Positions 53,782 to 62,757 are shown, numbered from the stretch's first letter. The stretch is DNA of 64,000 bases from Sphingomonas kyeonggiensis (GCF_014196745.1 NZ_JACIEH010000001.1:930001-994000); one strand, 5' to 3'. The notes: generated by a model not told the origin, from the sequence alone. Program-made: numbers and translations.

Positions 53782-56151
53782 TTACCGGCCCGGCTTCAGC
53801 GCCGGGCCGACAAGGCGCAAGGGCTGACCTGCCTTCAACGTCACGGCGACGCGCTGCCCGCCGAGCCGCACGATGCGCTTGCCGCCCAGCGGGCTCGCCA
53901 GTGTCGCGTGGACGAGCTGGCCATCCCGCCATTCGAGGTCGATGGTGCAGGCACCGGGCGCGCGCAGGCCGCGCACCGATCCGGTCGGCCAGGCCCGAGG
54001 CAGGGCAGGCAGCAACAGGATCTGGTCGTCATGGCTCTGCAGCAGCATTTCGGCGACCGCCGCGGTGCCACCGAAATTCCCGTCGATCTGGAAGGGGTTG
54101 GCGTTGAGCAGGTCGGGATAGACGCGCGCGCTGCCCAGCAGCAGCATGAGCTGACGGTGCGCGCGGTCGCCGTCGCGTAGCCGCGCCCAGAGATTGGCCC
54201 GCCACGCCGTGCCCCAGCCGCCGGTATCGTCCCCGCGTCGTTCGAGCGAGCGCCGTGCCGCCGCGGCCAGCTCCGGGGTTTCGTCGAAATCGATCTGGTG
54301 GCTGGGGAACACGCCATAGAGATGTGAGACGTGGCGGTGGTTCTGCTCGGGCGCTGCGGCGTCCCAATCCGCCTGCCATTCCTGCAGCTGCCCCTGCGCG
54401 CCGATCTGGTTCGGCGCCAGCTTTGCGCGGGTCGCGAGCAGTTCGCGCGCGAAATCCGCGTCGAGGCCGAGGGCCTTCGCCGCCTGTGCAGTCTGCGCGA
54501 ACAGGTCGCGCAGCAATTCCATGTCCATCGCCGGCCCGGCGCAGATGGTCGGCCCGTTGGCGCCACCGGAATGCGAATTTTCGGGCGACATCGAGGGATT
54601 GGTGACCAGATGCCCGGTGTTCGGATCGCTCTGGAGCGTGTCTAGGAAGAACAGCGCCGCACCACGCATCAGCGGATAGACGCTGCGCAGATAGGCGAGG
54701 TCGCGGCCATAATCGTACCGCGCCCACAGATGCGTGCAGAGCCAGGCGCCGCCCATCGCCCACATGCCCCATTGCGCGCCGTCGATCGGAGCCGTCGCGC
54801 GCCACAGATCGGTGTTGTGATGCGCCACCCAGCCGCGCGCGCCGTACATCTCGCGCGCCGTCTTCGTCCCGGTCTCGGCGAGGTCGCGGACCAGCGCGAT
54901 CAGCGGCGCGGTGCATTCGGCGAGGCCGGTCGGCTCGGCCGGCCAGTAGTTCATTTCGGTGTTGATGTTGATCGTGTACTTGCTGCCCCAGGGCGGCTGG
55001 CCGCTGTCGTTCCACAGTCCCTGGAGGTTGGCCGGCTGGCTGCCGGGTCGCGACGAGCCGATCAGCAGATAGCGGCCATAGTTGAAGTAGAGCGTGGCGA
55101 GCGCCGGATCCTCGGCGGTCCCGACCGCGGCGATGCGCGCGTCGGTCGGCTGCTCCGCCGCAGGGCTGGTGCCGAGGTCGAGCGCGACCGCACGGTAGAG
55201 CCGCCGGTGTTCCGCGGTGGCCGCCGCAGCGATGCCCGCGAAGCCGATCTTCGCTGCGGTGTCGATCTGCGCGTTGATGATCGCCAGCGGATCGCCGCGC
55301 AGATCGTCGTAGCGGCGATAGTTGGTGGCCATCGCGACCAATATCGTCACCGAATCCGCATCGCGAACCCCGATGCCGCCCGCGCGCGGTTCGAGCGTGC
55401 CGCCTTCGTGCAGCACCTGTACCCGTCCGGCGAACCGGAGTGCCGCGGCAACGCCGTGCTCGTCGCGATTGGTGCCCGTCACGATCAGCGTGTCGCGCTC
55501 CACCGCAAGCGAGCCCGGCTGGGCCGCGTGCAGCGTGACACCGCAGTCGATGCGTCCGGGCTTGTCGGCGCTGATCCGGACGGCGATCACCTGATGCACG
55601 GGGCAGGCGATCACCTCGCGGCGGAAGGTCGCGCCACCCACGGTGAAGACCGTCGTCGCGGTGGCGGAGTCGAGATCGAGCTCGCGCCGATATTCACGCG
55701 CCCAGAAGTCCGGGATCTCGGGCATGTCGATCAGCAGCTCGCCGAACGACTGGTAGCTCATCTGCGACAGCGGCCTCGCCATCAGCGCCGTATCGGCCAG
55801 CTTCTGCGCTTCGGCATAGCGGCCCGCGAAGACCAGCCGGCGGACTTCAGGCAGCGCGGCGCGCGCCGCCGGGTTCACCGACTCATAGGGGCCGCCGGTC
55901 CACAGCGTGTCCTCGTTGAGCTGCAGCTTTTCGTTGGAGATGCCGCCGAACACCATCGCGCCGATGCGGCCATTGCCCACCGGCAGCGCCTCCACCCATT
56001 CGCGGGCCGGCTTGCGATACCAGAGGCGATGCGCGCCTGTCGTCTGCGCCTGTGCGTGGCTCGCGGAAGGTAGCGAAAGCCCTGCGGCTGCGGCCGCCGA
56101 ACCCTGCAGAATCTGTCGCCGCGTAATGTGCAAGCCGTCCGACAACGCCAT
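53782..56151 (-). CDS. Secreted GH95 alpha-L-fucosidase-like enzyme
   Basis: 789 residues. The signal is of the twin-arginine type (HITRRQILQGSAAAAAGLSL), so export is probably folded. GH95 landmarks are EALPVGNGRIGAMVFGG, LNEDTLWTGGP, NINTEMNYWPAEPTGL and HRHVSHLYGVFPSHQID, which hold the catalytic Asn/Asp and acid residues. GH95 removes alpha-1,2-L-fucose or L-galactose, as on xyloglucan side chains. It is divergent from the SASA gene, with a GntR-like site between them. A hairpin-like end lies against the GH3 stop (convergent, 4 bases). Confidence 0.92.
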   Translation of the reverse strand: MALSDGLHITRRQILQGSAAAAAGLSLPSASHAQAQTTGAHRLWYRKPAREWVEALPVGNGRIGAMVFGGISNEKLQLNEDTLWTGGPYESVNPAARAALPEVRRLVFAGRYAEAQKLADTALMARPLSQMSYQSFGELLIDMPEIPDFWAREYRRELDLDSATATTVFTVGGATFRREVIACPVHQVIAVRISADKPGRIDCGVTLHAAQPGSLAVERDTLIVTGTNRDEHGVAAALRFAGRVQVLHEGGTLEPRAGGIGVRDADSVTILVAMATNYRRYDDLRGDPLAIINAQIDTAAKIGFAGIAAAATAEHRRLYRAVALDLGTSPAAEQPTDARIAAVGTAEDPALATLYFNYGRYLLIGSSRPGSQPANLQGLWNDSGQPPWGSKYTININTEMNYWPAEPTGLAECTAPLIALVRDLAETGTKTAREMYGARGWVAHHNTDLWRATAPIDGAQWGMWAMGGAWLCTHLWARYDYGRDLAYLRSVYPLMRGAALFFLDTLQSDPNTGHLVTNPSMSPENSHSGGANGPTICAGPAMDMELLRDLFAQTAQAAKALGLDADFARELLATRAKLAPNQIGAQGQLQEWQADWDAAAPEQNHRHVSHLYGVFPSHQIDFDETPELAAAARRSLERRGDDTGGWGTAWRANLWARLRDGDRAHRQLMLLLGSARVYPDLLNANPFQIDGNFGGTAAVAEMLLQSHDDQILLLPALPRAWPTGSVRGLRAPGACTIDLEWRDGQLVHATLASPLGGKRIVRLGGQRVAVTLKAGQPLRLVGPALKPGR

Positions 56152-56201
56152 TCCCGGATCCTCTCTGATTCCCGCGTCTTCAGCGGTTGCTCTTTGCTTT
56201 C

Positions 56202-56212
56202 TAGTCTGACTA
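56202..56212. promoter_or_regulatory. GntR/FadR-type site TAGTCTGACTA between GH95 and SASA genes
   Basis: A perfect 5-1-5 palindrome, 51 bases before the GH95 start and 72 bases before the SASA start; it could control both divergent genes. Confidence 0.65.
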
Positions 56213-56283
56213 TTTAACCGGCGTAATGAGGTCAATGGCCGTAAAAACGTCATACAAATGGCGCGGACGGGAGAGGGATGATC

Positions 56284-58212
56284 ATGACCAAATGGATGCT
56301 GATGGCACTTGCTGCCTTGCCGGTAACCCCCGCGCTGGCCGTCCCCCGGCTCGATGGGGTGCTGACAGATCATGCGGTGATCCAGCGCGACAAGCCGATC
56401 CGCATTTCCGGCAGTGCCGAGCCGGGCGAGGCGGTGCGGATCAGCCTGGCCGGCCAGTCGGTTGCCGTGAAGGCGGACCGCGCGGGCCGTTTCAGCGCGA
56501 CGCTGGCGCCGCTTCCCGCGGGCGGCCCCTATGAGATGCAGGTCAGCGCGCGCAGCGGTCTCGCCATCGTCCGCGACCTGCTGCTCGGCGACGTGTTCCT
56601 CTGCTCGGGCCAGAGCAACATGGAGATGTCGGTCGAGCGCTCGCAGGACAGCTATTCCGTCTATGCCGCGGCCGACGACCAGCTGCGCCTGCTCACCGTG
56701 CCCAAGGCGACGGCCTTCACGCCGCAGACCGGGTTCGCCGCGCAGCCCGGCTGGGCTGCGACCACCCCGGCCACGGCCAGTCCCTTCTCCGCCGCCTGCT
56801 TCTACATGGCCCAGGCGCTGCGCAAATCGGCGAAGGTGCCGATCGGCGCGATCCATTCGAGTTGGGGCGGATCGCGCATCTCCGCCTGGATGGACGAGGC
56901 GGGACTGCGCGCCGCCGACATGGGCGACGGCGTCGAGGCGTTGCGCCTCTATGCTCGCGACGTTCCTGCCGCGGTCGCGCGGACCAGCGCCAAATGGGAG
57001 CAATGGTGGCGGGACCAGTCGGGCAATCGGCCGGGCGCCGAACCCTGGCAGCCCCAGGCGACACTCGACTGGCAGCCCGCGCCGCGGATCGGCGCGTTCA
57101 ACCGCTGGGGTATCCCCGCGCTCGCCGACTATGTCGGCATGCTGTGGTTCCGCAAGGACGTGACGCTCACCGCCAAGCAGGCGCGCCAGGAAGCGGTGCT
57201 GTCGATCGGTGCGGTCGACGATGCCGACGTCACCTGGGTCAACGGCAAGGCGGTGGGCGGCAGCAGCAATGCCGCCACGCCGCGCAATTATCTGTTGCCG
57301 GCGGGCACGCTGGTCGCGGGCAGCAATGTGATCACGATCAACGACGACAATGTCTGGGCCGAGGGCGGCATGATCGGCCCGGTCGAGGCGATGCGGCTCA
57401 GCTTCGCCGACGGCACCAGCGTCGCGCTCGATACGGGCTGGCGCTACGCCGTTGCAGGCAAGCCGCGCACCAATGCGCCGCGGGCGCCCTGGGACGACAT
57501 CAACGGCGCCGGCACGCTCTACAACGCGATGATCGCGCCGCTCGGCCCGATCGCGCTGGCCGGTGTCGCCTGGTACCAGGGCGAGTCTGACACCGATCTG
57601 GCCGGATATGACAAGCGCCTTGCCGCGATGATGCGCGACTGGCGCCGCCAGTTCGGCCTGCCCGAGCTGCCCTTCGCGATCGTCCAGCTCTCCGCTTATG
57701 GCGACACGGCGTCCCGGCCGCGCGAGAGCGGCTGGGCAAGGCTGCACGACACGCAGCGCCGGGTGGCCGAAAAGGACGGGCATGCCGCGGTGGCGGTGAC
57801 GCTCGATCTGGGCGATCCGCTCGACATCCATCCTGGCGAGAAGCGCGAGGTCGGGCGCCGGCTGGCACGGGCGATGCGCAGCCTGGCCTATGGTGAGACC
57901 GTCGCGGCTTCAGGGCCGCGCGTCGTGCAGGCGGGCAGGGGTGCGGACGGCACGGTCACGCTCAGCTTTGCGGATGTGACCGGCGAACTGACGACGCGCG
58001 GGGCGGATCGGGCGATCGGGTTCGAACTGTGCGGGGCCGAGGCTGCAAGCTGCCGCTATGCCGATGCCTGGGTGAACGGCAATCAGGTGGTCCTTGCTGC
58101 AGATGGCCGTCCGGTGACCCACGTCCGCTATGCCTGGGCGGACAGCCCGACCGTCAATCTGTTCGACCGGGACGGGCTGCCGGTCGGCAGCTTCGAGATC
58201 TCCGTGCCCTGA
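56284..58212 (+). CDS. Sialate O-acetylesterase-type (SASA/DUF303) esterase
   Basis: 642 residues from the ATG at 56284 (MTKWMLMALAALPVTPALAV), secreted. The SGNH-like catalytic block is LCSGQSNMEMSVERSQDSYS (Ser), WYQGESD and DIHPGEK (Asp/His). Beta-sandwich domains flank it (about 20-100 and 310-410). Despite the family name, members in plant-polysaccharide loci usually remove O-acetyl from xylan or xyloglucan. GAGAGGG precedes the start; an alternative ATG lies at 56278. Confidence 0.85.
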   Translation: MTKWMLMALAALPVTPALAVPRLDGVLTDHAVIQRDKPIRISGSAEPGEAVRISLAGQSVAVKADRAGRFSATLAPLPAGGPYEMQVSARSGLAIVRDLLLGDVFLCSGQSNMEMSVERSQDSYSVYAAADDQLRLLTVPKATAFTPQTGFAAQPGWAATTPATASPFSAACFYMAQALRKSAKVPIGAIHSSWGGSRISAWMDEAGLRAADMGDGVEALRLYARDVPAAVARTSAKWEQWWRDQSGNRPGAEPWQPQATLDWQPAPRIGAFNRWGIPALADYVGMLWFRKDVTLTAKQARQEAVLSIGAVDDADVTWVNGKAVGGSSNAATPRNYLLPAGTLVAGSNVITINDDNVWAEGGMIGPVEAMRLSFADGTSVALDTGWRYAVAGKPRTNAPRAPWDDINGAGTLYNAMIAPLGPIALAGVAWYQGESDTDLAGYDKRLAAMMRDWRRQFGLPELPFAIVQLSAYGDTASRPRESGWARLHDTQRRVAEKDGHAAVAVTLDLGDPLDIHPGEKREVGRRLARAMRSLAYGETVAASGPRVVQAGRGADGTVTLSFADVTGELTTRGADRAIGFELCGAEAASCRYADAWVNGNQVVLAADGRPVTHVRYAWADSPTVNLFDRDGLPVGSFEISVP

Positions 58213-58232
58213 CCCAGAGGCCAGGGCACGGA
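58201..58232. terminator. Hairpin between convergent SASA and hydrolase genes
   Basis: An 11-bp perfect inverted repeat TCCGTGCCCTG/CAGGGCACGGA (58201-58211, 58222-58232) with a 10-base loop; no T-tract. It includes the SASA stop region. Confidence 0.5.
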
Positions 58233-58243
58233 CGGGGCCTCGC

Positions 58244-59197
58244 TCAGTGCGCGCGCTTGAGCAGGCCGTGCATGCCGAGCCAGCGGGCATAGGCATCGAA
58301 CCAGCCGGTGCTGGTGGTTTCCTTCGGATACATGCCGAAGCCGTGCCCGCCCTGTTCGTAGAGATGGAATTCCACCGGCCGCTTGGCCGCCTTCCAGCTC
58401 TCGATCAGCCCGAAGCCGCTATTGGCGAAGAAGGGATCGTCCGCCGCCAGCGCGACAAAGGCGGGCGGGGCGTCGGCCGGTACCGTCACCGAGGCGAGCG
58501 GACCATAGATCAGGCCGATAAAGGCAGGCTTGGCATCCTCTCCGGCCAGCGTGGTCGCCAGCGTGAGCATCGCGCCGGCCGAGAAGCCGACCATGCCGAC
58601 CCGGTCGGCATCCACGTGCCATTCGCCGGCACGATTGCGGACCAGCGCAAAGGCGGCGCGGGCGTCTGCGATCTGCGGCGCGATGCCGGCCATCGCCTGT
58701 TGCGGATCCATCCGCGGTGCGGTGCGCGCCACGCCCGAGAACATCTCGCGCATCGACTGTTCGAAGGCCGGCATTTCCTGCGGCGTCGGGTTCAGGCGAT
58801 ATTTGAGCACGAATGCGGCCACGCCCCTTGCGGCGAGCGCCTTGGCGACGTCCCAGCCTTCATTCTCCATCGACAGGGTACGGAAGCCACCGCCGGGCGC
58901 CACGATCACCGCAGCGCCGGTCGCCTTGGCGGGATCGGGCAGGAACGGCGTGAGCGTCGCGACGGTAACGTTGCGCGCGAAGACGCTGCCATATTGGCTG
59001 TGCCATGCCTCGGGCGCGGTGGCGCCGGGCAGGGGGCCGGTGTCGAGCGTGATGGCCTTGGGCTGGGCCGGCACGGGGATGGGGGTCATCTTGTCGTTTT
59101 GCGCCTGGGCCGGTGCGGCCAGCGCAAGACCGGCGGCGATGCTGGCCATGGCCAGGCCCAGGCGCGCCGGTTTCAGAGCCTCCGTGAAAAGCTTCAT
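58244..59197 (-). CDS. Secreted alpha/beta-hydrolase (carbohydrate-esterase-like)
   Basis: 317 residues from the ATG at 59197 (MKLFTEALKPARLGLAMASI) with a signal peptide ending AQAQ. Oxyanion loop APGGGF, catalytic Ser GFSAGA near 190, and the His in QGGHGF near the end define a family resembling acetyl-xylan or BD-FAE-type esterases. The start is preceded by GGGAGAG. A GntR-like site (59237) lies 40 bases upstream. Exact acyl specificity cannot be read. Confidence 0.82.
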   Translation of the reverse strand: MKLFTEALKPARLGLAMASIAAGLALAAPAQAQNDKMTPIPVPAQPKAITLDTGPLPGATAPEAWHSQYGSVFARNVTVATLTPFLPDPAKATGAAVIVAPGGGFRTLSMENEGWDVAKALAARGVAAFVLKYRLNPTPQEMPAFEQSMREMFSGVARTAPRMDPQQAMAGIAPQIADARAAFALVRNRAGEWHVDADRVGMVGFSAGAMLTLATTLAGEDAKPAFIGLIYGPLASVTVPADAPPAFVALAADDPFFANSGFGLIESWKAAKRPVEFHLYEQGGHGFGMYPKETTSTGWFDAYARWLGMHGLLKRAH

Positions 59198-59236
59198 TGC
59201 AACTCTCCCTTTCATTTCCTCTCGGCCCAAATCTAA

Positions 59237-59247
59237 TTGTCTTACTA
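59237..59247. promoter_or_regulatory. GntR/FadR-like site TTGTCTTACTA
   Basis: 40 bases upstream of the hydrolase start (minus strand); one base from the palindromic form. Confidence 0.45.
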
Positions 59248-59317
59248 AATAATGACTCGGGCGCGGCTATCCATGCCATATTTAGGAGAGAAGATACCAA
59301 TGATATCGCGGAATGAT

Positions 59318-59348
59318 GGCAGATAAATTGTCTGTCTATTTATCTGCC
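59318..59348. promoter_or_regulatory. Inverted repeat around a GntR-like site
   Basis: GGCAGATAAAT and ATTTATCTGCC arms (59318-59328, 59338-59348) enclose TGTCTGTCT, so the site TTGTCTGTCTA (59328-59338) lies between the arms. Either a hairpin or an extended operator. Confidence 0.5.
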
Positions 59349-59485
59349 CGAAGCGGCGGCCTCGACGAGGTGATCTCGGTCACACTCGCCTTGGTCCAGC
59401 ACTCGGATGCCCCTGCGTACAGGTGCGAAATCTCGCGGCCGGCTGCCTAATGGGCTTGCCAAGCAACCCGCATTCTTCCAGGCTA

Positions 59486-59499
59486 TGATAGCGCTACCA
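59486..59499. promoter_or_regulatory. LacI-type operator TGATAGCGCTACCA before GH9
   Basis: One base from the perfect palindrome at 27767. 107 bases upstream of the GH9 start and 10 bases before a GntR-like site (59509). Confidence 0.65.
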
Positions 59500-59508
59500 T
59501 AAATAATC

Positions 59509-59519
59509 TTGTCAGTCTA
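59509..59519. promoter_or_regulatory. GntR/FadR-like site TTGTCAGTCTA before GH9
   Basis: 87 bases upstream of the GH9 start. The right half reads GTCTA for GACTA. Adjacent to the LacI-type site. Confidence 0.45.
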
Positions 59520-59605
59520 TATGGCGCGCCAGTGCTTAGAAAAAAACCGATAGGGCACTGTTTTAATTAAATAATTGTCTTGGCTTCCAATAGGAGGGGA
59601 GTTGC

Positions 59606-62086
59606 ATGCACGAGATTCGCGGCATCGGGCTGTTCTTGGCCACATGTTCGACCCTGGCCGTAGCCGGCGCGCAGGCGCAGACGCTAAGGGTCAGTTCCGA
59701 TCAGACGCTCGAAACCCAGGGGTTGAGCGTGATCGTGGAGCAGAACCAGTTCAGCCCGATCTTCTTCGACGAGAAGAATGCGGGCATTCAGATCGTCCTG
59801 CACGGCGAACGGATCGCGACCGATGGCGAGATTCGGCTGAACCCGACGCCAGAACAATGGGATCCGGTACCGACCTTCGGCGACCGTACGCTCGGGGAGC
59901 CCGGCCAGATCGTCGTGCGCTCGAGCTATCCCAAGGCCAATCTGAAATATCGCGTGAAGGTGACCGCGGAGGAGGGCGGGTTCCGCATTGCGGTCGATCT
60001 CGATGCGCCGCTGCCGAAGGAGCTGGTGGGCAAGGCTGGGTTCAATCTCGATTTCCTGCCGACCGCCTATTTCGGCAAGACCTATCTGATGGGCGAGCGT
60101 CCGGGCCTGTTCCCGCGCAATGCGAGCGGACCGATGGCGACGGACGGCTCGGGCGATCCGCAGCCGATGGCCTCCGGCGCACAGACCGTCACCCTGTCGC
60201 CCGAAGATCCCGCCACCCGCGTCACTATCACCGCCAACATGCCGCTCGCGCTCTATGACGCGCGCAACCGGGCGCAGAACGGCTGGTTCGTCGTGCGCTC
60301 GCTGATCGCCGAGGGTGCGAAGGACGATGCCATTGTCTGGCACGTCCGCCCCAATGTGATCCCGGGCTGGACGCGTGCGCCGGTCGTGTCGTTCAACCAG
60401 GCCGGCTACACGCCCGCACGCGACAAGGTGGCGCTGATCGAGCTCGATCCGGCCTTCAAGGCGCCGGGGGAGGCGACGCTGGTCAAGCTCACGGCCGAGG
60501 GCGAGAAGCCGGTATTCCGCGCGCCGGCCCAGCAGCGCGGCAAATGGCTGCGCTACAACTATGCCGCGTTCGATTTCTCGAGCGTGCGCGAGCCGGGCAT
60601 CTACGCCATTTCCTATGCGGGACAGACGACCAATCCGTTCCCCATCGCTGCCGATGCCTATGCGCGGATCTGGCAGCCGTCGCTCGACACGTATCTCCCC
60701 GTGCAGATGGACCATATGACCGTTCGGGAGCAGTATCGCGTGTGGCAGCGCGCCTCGCACCTCGACGATGCGCGCCAGGCGCCGCCCAATATCACACACT
60801 TCGATGGCTACCGCATGGGGCCGAACCTCGATTCCCCTTTCAAGCCTGGCGAGCATATCCCGGGCCTGGCGGTCGGCGGTTTCCAGGATGCCGGCGACTA
60901 TGACATCCAGACGCCGCAGAACGCCGATGTGGTCCGCGACCTGGTCTGGACACGCGAGCTCTTCGGGCTCGACTGGGACGAGACCAGCGTCGACGAAAAG
61001 GCGCGCGAAGTGGAGATCCGCAAGCCCGACGGCGTGCCCGACGCGATCCAGCAGATCCGCCACGGGACGTTGCAGCTGCTCGCCCAGTACAAGGTCTTCG
61101 GCCATGCGATCGTCGGCATCATCGATCCGAAGCTCCGCCAATATGCGCATCTCGGCGATGCCGGATCGCAGACCGATGGCAAGCTCTATGATCCTGCCCT
61201 GGGGCCGAACCAGATCAAGGGGGACTATTCGGGCATCGACGATGACCGCTGGGCGTTCACTACCGCCTATCCTGCGAACGATCTGAGGGTGGCGGGGAGC
61301 CTGGCTGCGGCAAGCCGTGCGCTCAAGGACTCCGATCCCGCCATGGCCGCCGAGGCGCTCGCCGCGGCCAAGGCGCTCTGGACCGCGCGACAGGGCCAGA
61401 CTGCCAATGCCAGCGATGGCCGTGACGATAGCGGGTTCATGGCGCGCTTCCTCGATCTCGCCAAGGTCTCCGCGACCGTGGAACTGATCCTCACCACCAA
61501 GGGCGAGGCCGTCTATACCGATCGCCTGCGCACCCTGATGCCGGCGATCGAAGCGAATTTCGATCGGATCAGCGGCGCTGCAATCCTCGCGCTGCCCTAT
61601 ATGGATGCGGCCTATCGCGATCGGATCAAGGCGCTGGTGCGTGCCGCCAAGCCGAAGATCGACGCCGAGCTGACCAATCCCTTTGGCGTGCCGGTCGCCA
61701 TGGGTTCCTGGGCAGGATCGGGGGAAGTCGCCAGCTTCGGCAGCAACATGTATCTGATGCACCGCGCCTTTCCGGATCTGATCGGATCGGAATACACGCT
61801 GCGTGCGCTCGACTACATGCTCGGCCGCCATCCGGCGAACAATCTGTCGCTGGTCTCGACCGTCGGAACGCGCTCGAAGCTGATCGGCTATGGCCATAAC
61901 CGCGCCGATTACGGCTTCATCGCGGGCGGGATGGTGCCGGGCGTGCTGATCATCAAGCCCGATTTCCCCGAGCTGAAGGCCGACTGGCCGTTCCTGTGGT
62001 TCGAGAGCGAATATACCGTGAGCACCACGACGGCCTATATCCTTGCCGCCAAGGCCGCGATGGCGGTCACGGCGGAACAGCGCTAG
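59606..62086 (+). CDS. GH9 endoglucanase-like enzyme
   Basis: 826 residues with a signal peptide ending AQAQ. An N-terminal beta-rich region (about 25-250) and the CelD_N-type Ig domain (VSFNQAGYTPARDKVALIEL) precede the (alpha/alpha)6 barrel with GGFQDAGDYDIQTPQ (catalytic Asp pair), GRHPANNLSLVSTVGTRS and the general-acid Glu in WFESEYTVSTTTAYILAAK. It should cut beta-1,4-glucan or xyloglucan backbones. AGGAGGGG precedes the start. A perfect terminator hairpin follows. Confidence 0.88.
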   Translation: MHEIRGIGLFLATCSTLAVAGAQAQTLRVSSDQTLETQGLSVIVEQNQFSPIFFDEKNAGIQIVLHGERIATDGEIRLNPTPEQWDPVPTFGDRTLGEPGQIVVRSSYPKANLKYRVKVTAEEGGFRIAVDLDAPLPKELVGKAGFNLDFLPTAYFGKTYLMGERPGLFPRNASGPMATDGSGDPQPMASGAQTVTLSPEDPATRVTITANMPLALYDARNRAQNGWFVVRSLIAEGAKDDAIVWHVRPNVIPGWTRAPVVSFNQAGYTPARDKVALIELDPAFKAPGEATLVKLTAEGEKPVFRAPAQQRGKWLRYNYAAFDFSSVREPGIYAISYAGQTTNPFPIAADAYARIWQPSLDTYLPVQMDHMTVREQYRVWQRASHLDDARQAPPNITHFDGYRMGPNLDSPFKPGEHIPGLAVGGFQDAGDYDIQTPQNADVVRDLVWTRELFGLDWDETSVDEKAREVEIRKPDGVPDAIQQIRHGTLQLLAQYKVFGHAIVGIIDPKLRQYAHLGDAGSQTDGKLYDPALGPNQIKGDYSGIDDDRWAFTTAYPANDLRVAGSLAAASRALKDSDPAMAAEALAAAKALWTARQGQTANASDGRDDSGFMARFLDLAKVSATVELILTTKGEAVYTDRLRTLMPAIEANFDRISGAAILALPYMDAAYRDRIKALVRAAKPKIDAELTNPFGVPVAMGSWAGSGEVASFGSNMYLMHRAFPDLIGSEYTLRALDYMLGRHPANNLSLVSTVGTRSKLIGYGHNRADYGFIAGGMVPGVLIIKPDFPELKADWPFLWFESEYTVSTTTAYILAAKAAMAVTAEQR

Positions 62087-62095
62087 CGCCTGCAT

Positions 62096-62128
62096 TGATC
62101 CCTGGCACCTCCTGGGCGCCAGGGATCA
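62096..62128 (+). terminator. Hairpin after GH9
   Basis: An 11-bp perfect stem TGATCCCTGGC/GCCAGGGATCA (62096-62106, 62118-62128), 11-base loop, then GTTTAC. Confidence 0.65.
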
Positions 62129-62220
62129 GTTTACGGAGGGCGCCCTCGTTGCGCCTATCCTGAAACTGTCATCTGATGTGACTAACCGCGCCCCGGGTCG
62201 TCTCTGAATCGGGGGATATC

Positions 62221-62757
62221 TTGCTGTCGTCGATCAAAGCCCCGTCCCCCGAGGACGCGGCTAACGGTTATTCGTGGGACGCCATCCAGTCGGCGCTGAA
62301 ACGCTATCTGCGTGGGCGAGGCACCCGGCTGGACGTGGTGGACGACGTTACGCAGGAAACGCTCGCGCGGCTGGTCGAACTGGCCCGCACGCAGCAGATC
62401 GGCAGCATCGTCTCGCTCGCCTTTCGCATTGCGGACAATCTCGTCATCGACATGCACCGCCGCGAAAGCCGCCTCGAGCCCGAGATCGAGGACGATGTAC
62501 GCAGTGACGAGCCGTCGCTGAACCGCGTCCTCGATTCGCGGCGGGCGATGGACATCTTCAACCGGTGCCTCAGGAAGATGCCCAGGCTCCGGCGTGAGGT
62601 GTTGATCCGGCGGCGGATCAACCAGGAGAGCTGTCGCGCGATCGGCGACGACCTTGCGATGAGTGCGAAAGCCGTCGAGAAGCACATTACGAGAGGCATG
62701 ATCGACCTGCGCCGCGCGCTCGAGCAGGCGGGTATCGATCTGGCGGGACAGGATTGA
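62221..62757 (+). CDS. ECF sigma factor (FecI-like)
   Basis: 178 residues from a TTG start at 62221 (no better ATG lies upstream). Region 2 is seen in DDVTQETLARLVELARTQ and FRIADNLVIDMHRRESR, region 4 in MPRLRREVLIRRRINQESCR and AVEKHITRGMIDLRRALEQ. FecI-type sigmas respond to an outer-membrane receptor through a FecR anti-sigma, encoded next with a TGATG overlap. Confidence 0.88.
   Translation: MLSSIKAPSPEDAANGYSWDAIQSALKRYLRGRGTRLDVVDDVTQETLARLVELARTQQIGSIVSLAFRIADNLVIDMHRRESRLEPEIEDDVRSDEPSLNRVLDSRRAMDIFNRCLRKMPRLRREVLIRRRINQESCRAIGDDLAMSAKAVEKHITRGMIDLRRALEQAGIDLAGQD

Larger units (their letters stand above)
59198..59605. other. Divergent regulatory region of hydrolase and GH9
   Basis: 408 bases with no gene but several sites: GntR/FadR-like TTGTCTTACTA (59237-59247), TTGTCTGTCTA (59328-59338) inside an 11-bp inverted repeat (59318-59348), TTGTCAGTCTA (59509-59519), and a LacI-type TGATAGCGCTACCA (59486-59499). 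This is the densest cluster of predicted sites in the window. Confidence 0.6.

Noticed and set aside
59684..62095. 803-codon minus frame opposite GH9
   Set aside because: Shadow of the GH9 frame; no motifs.
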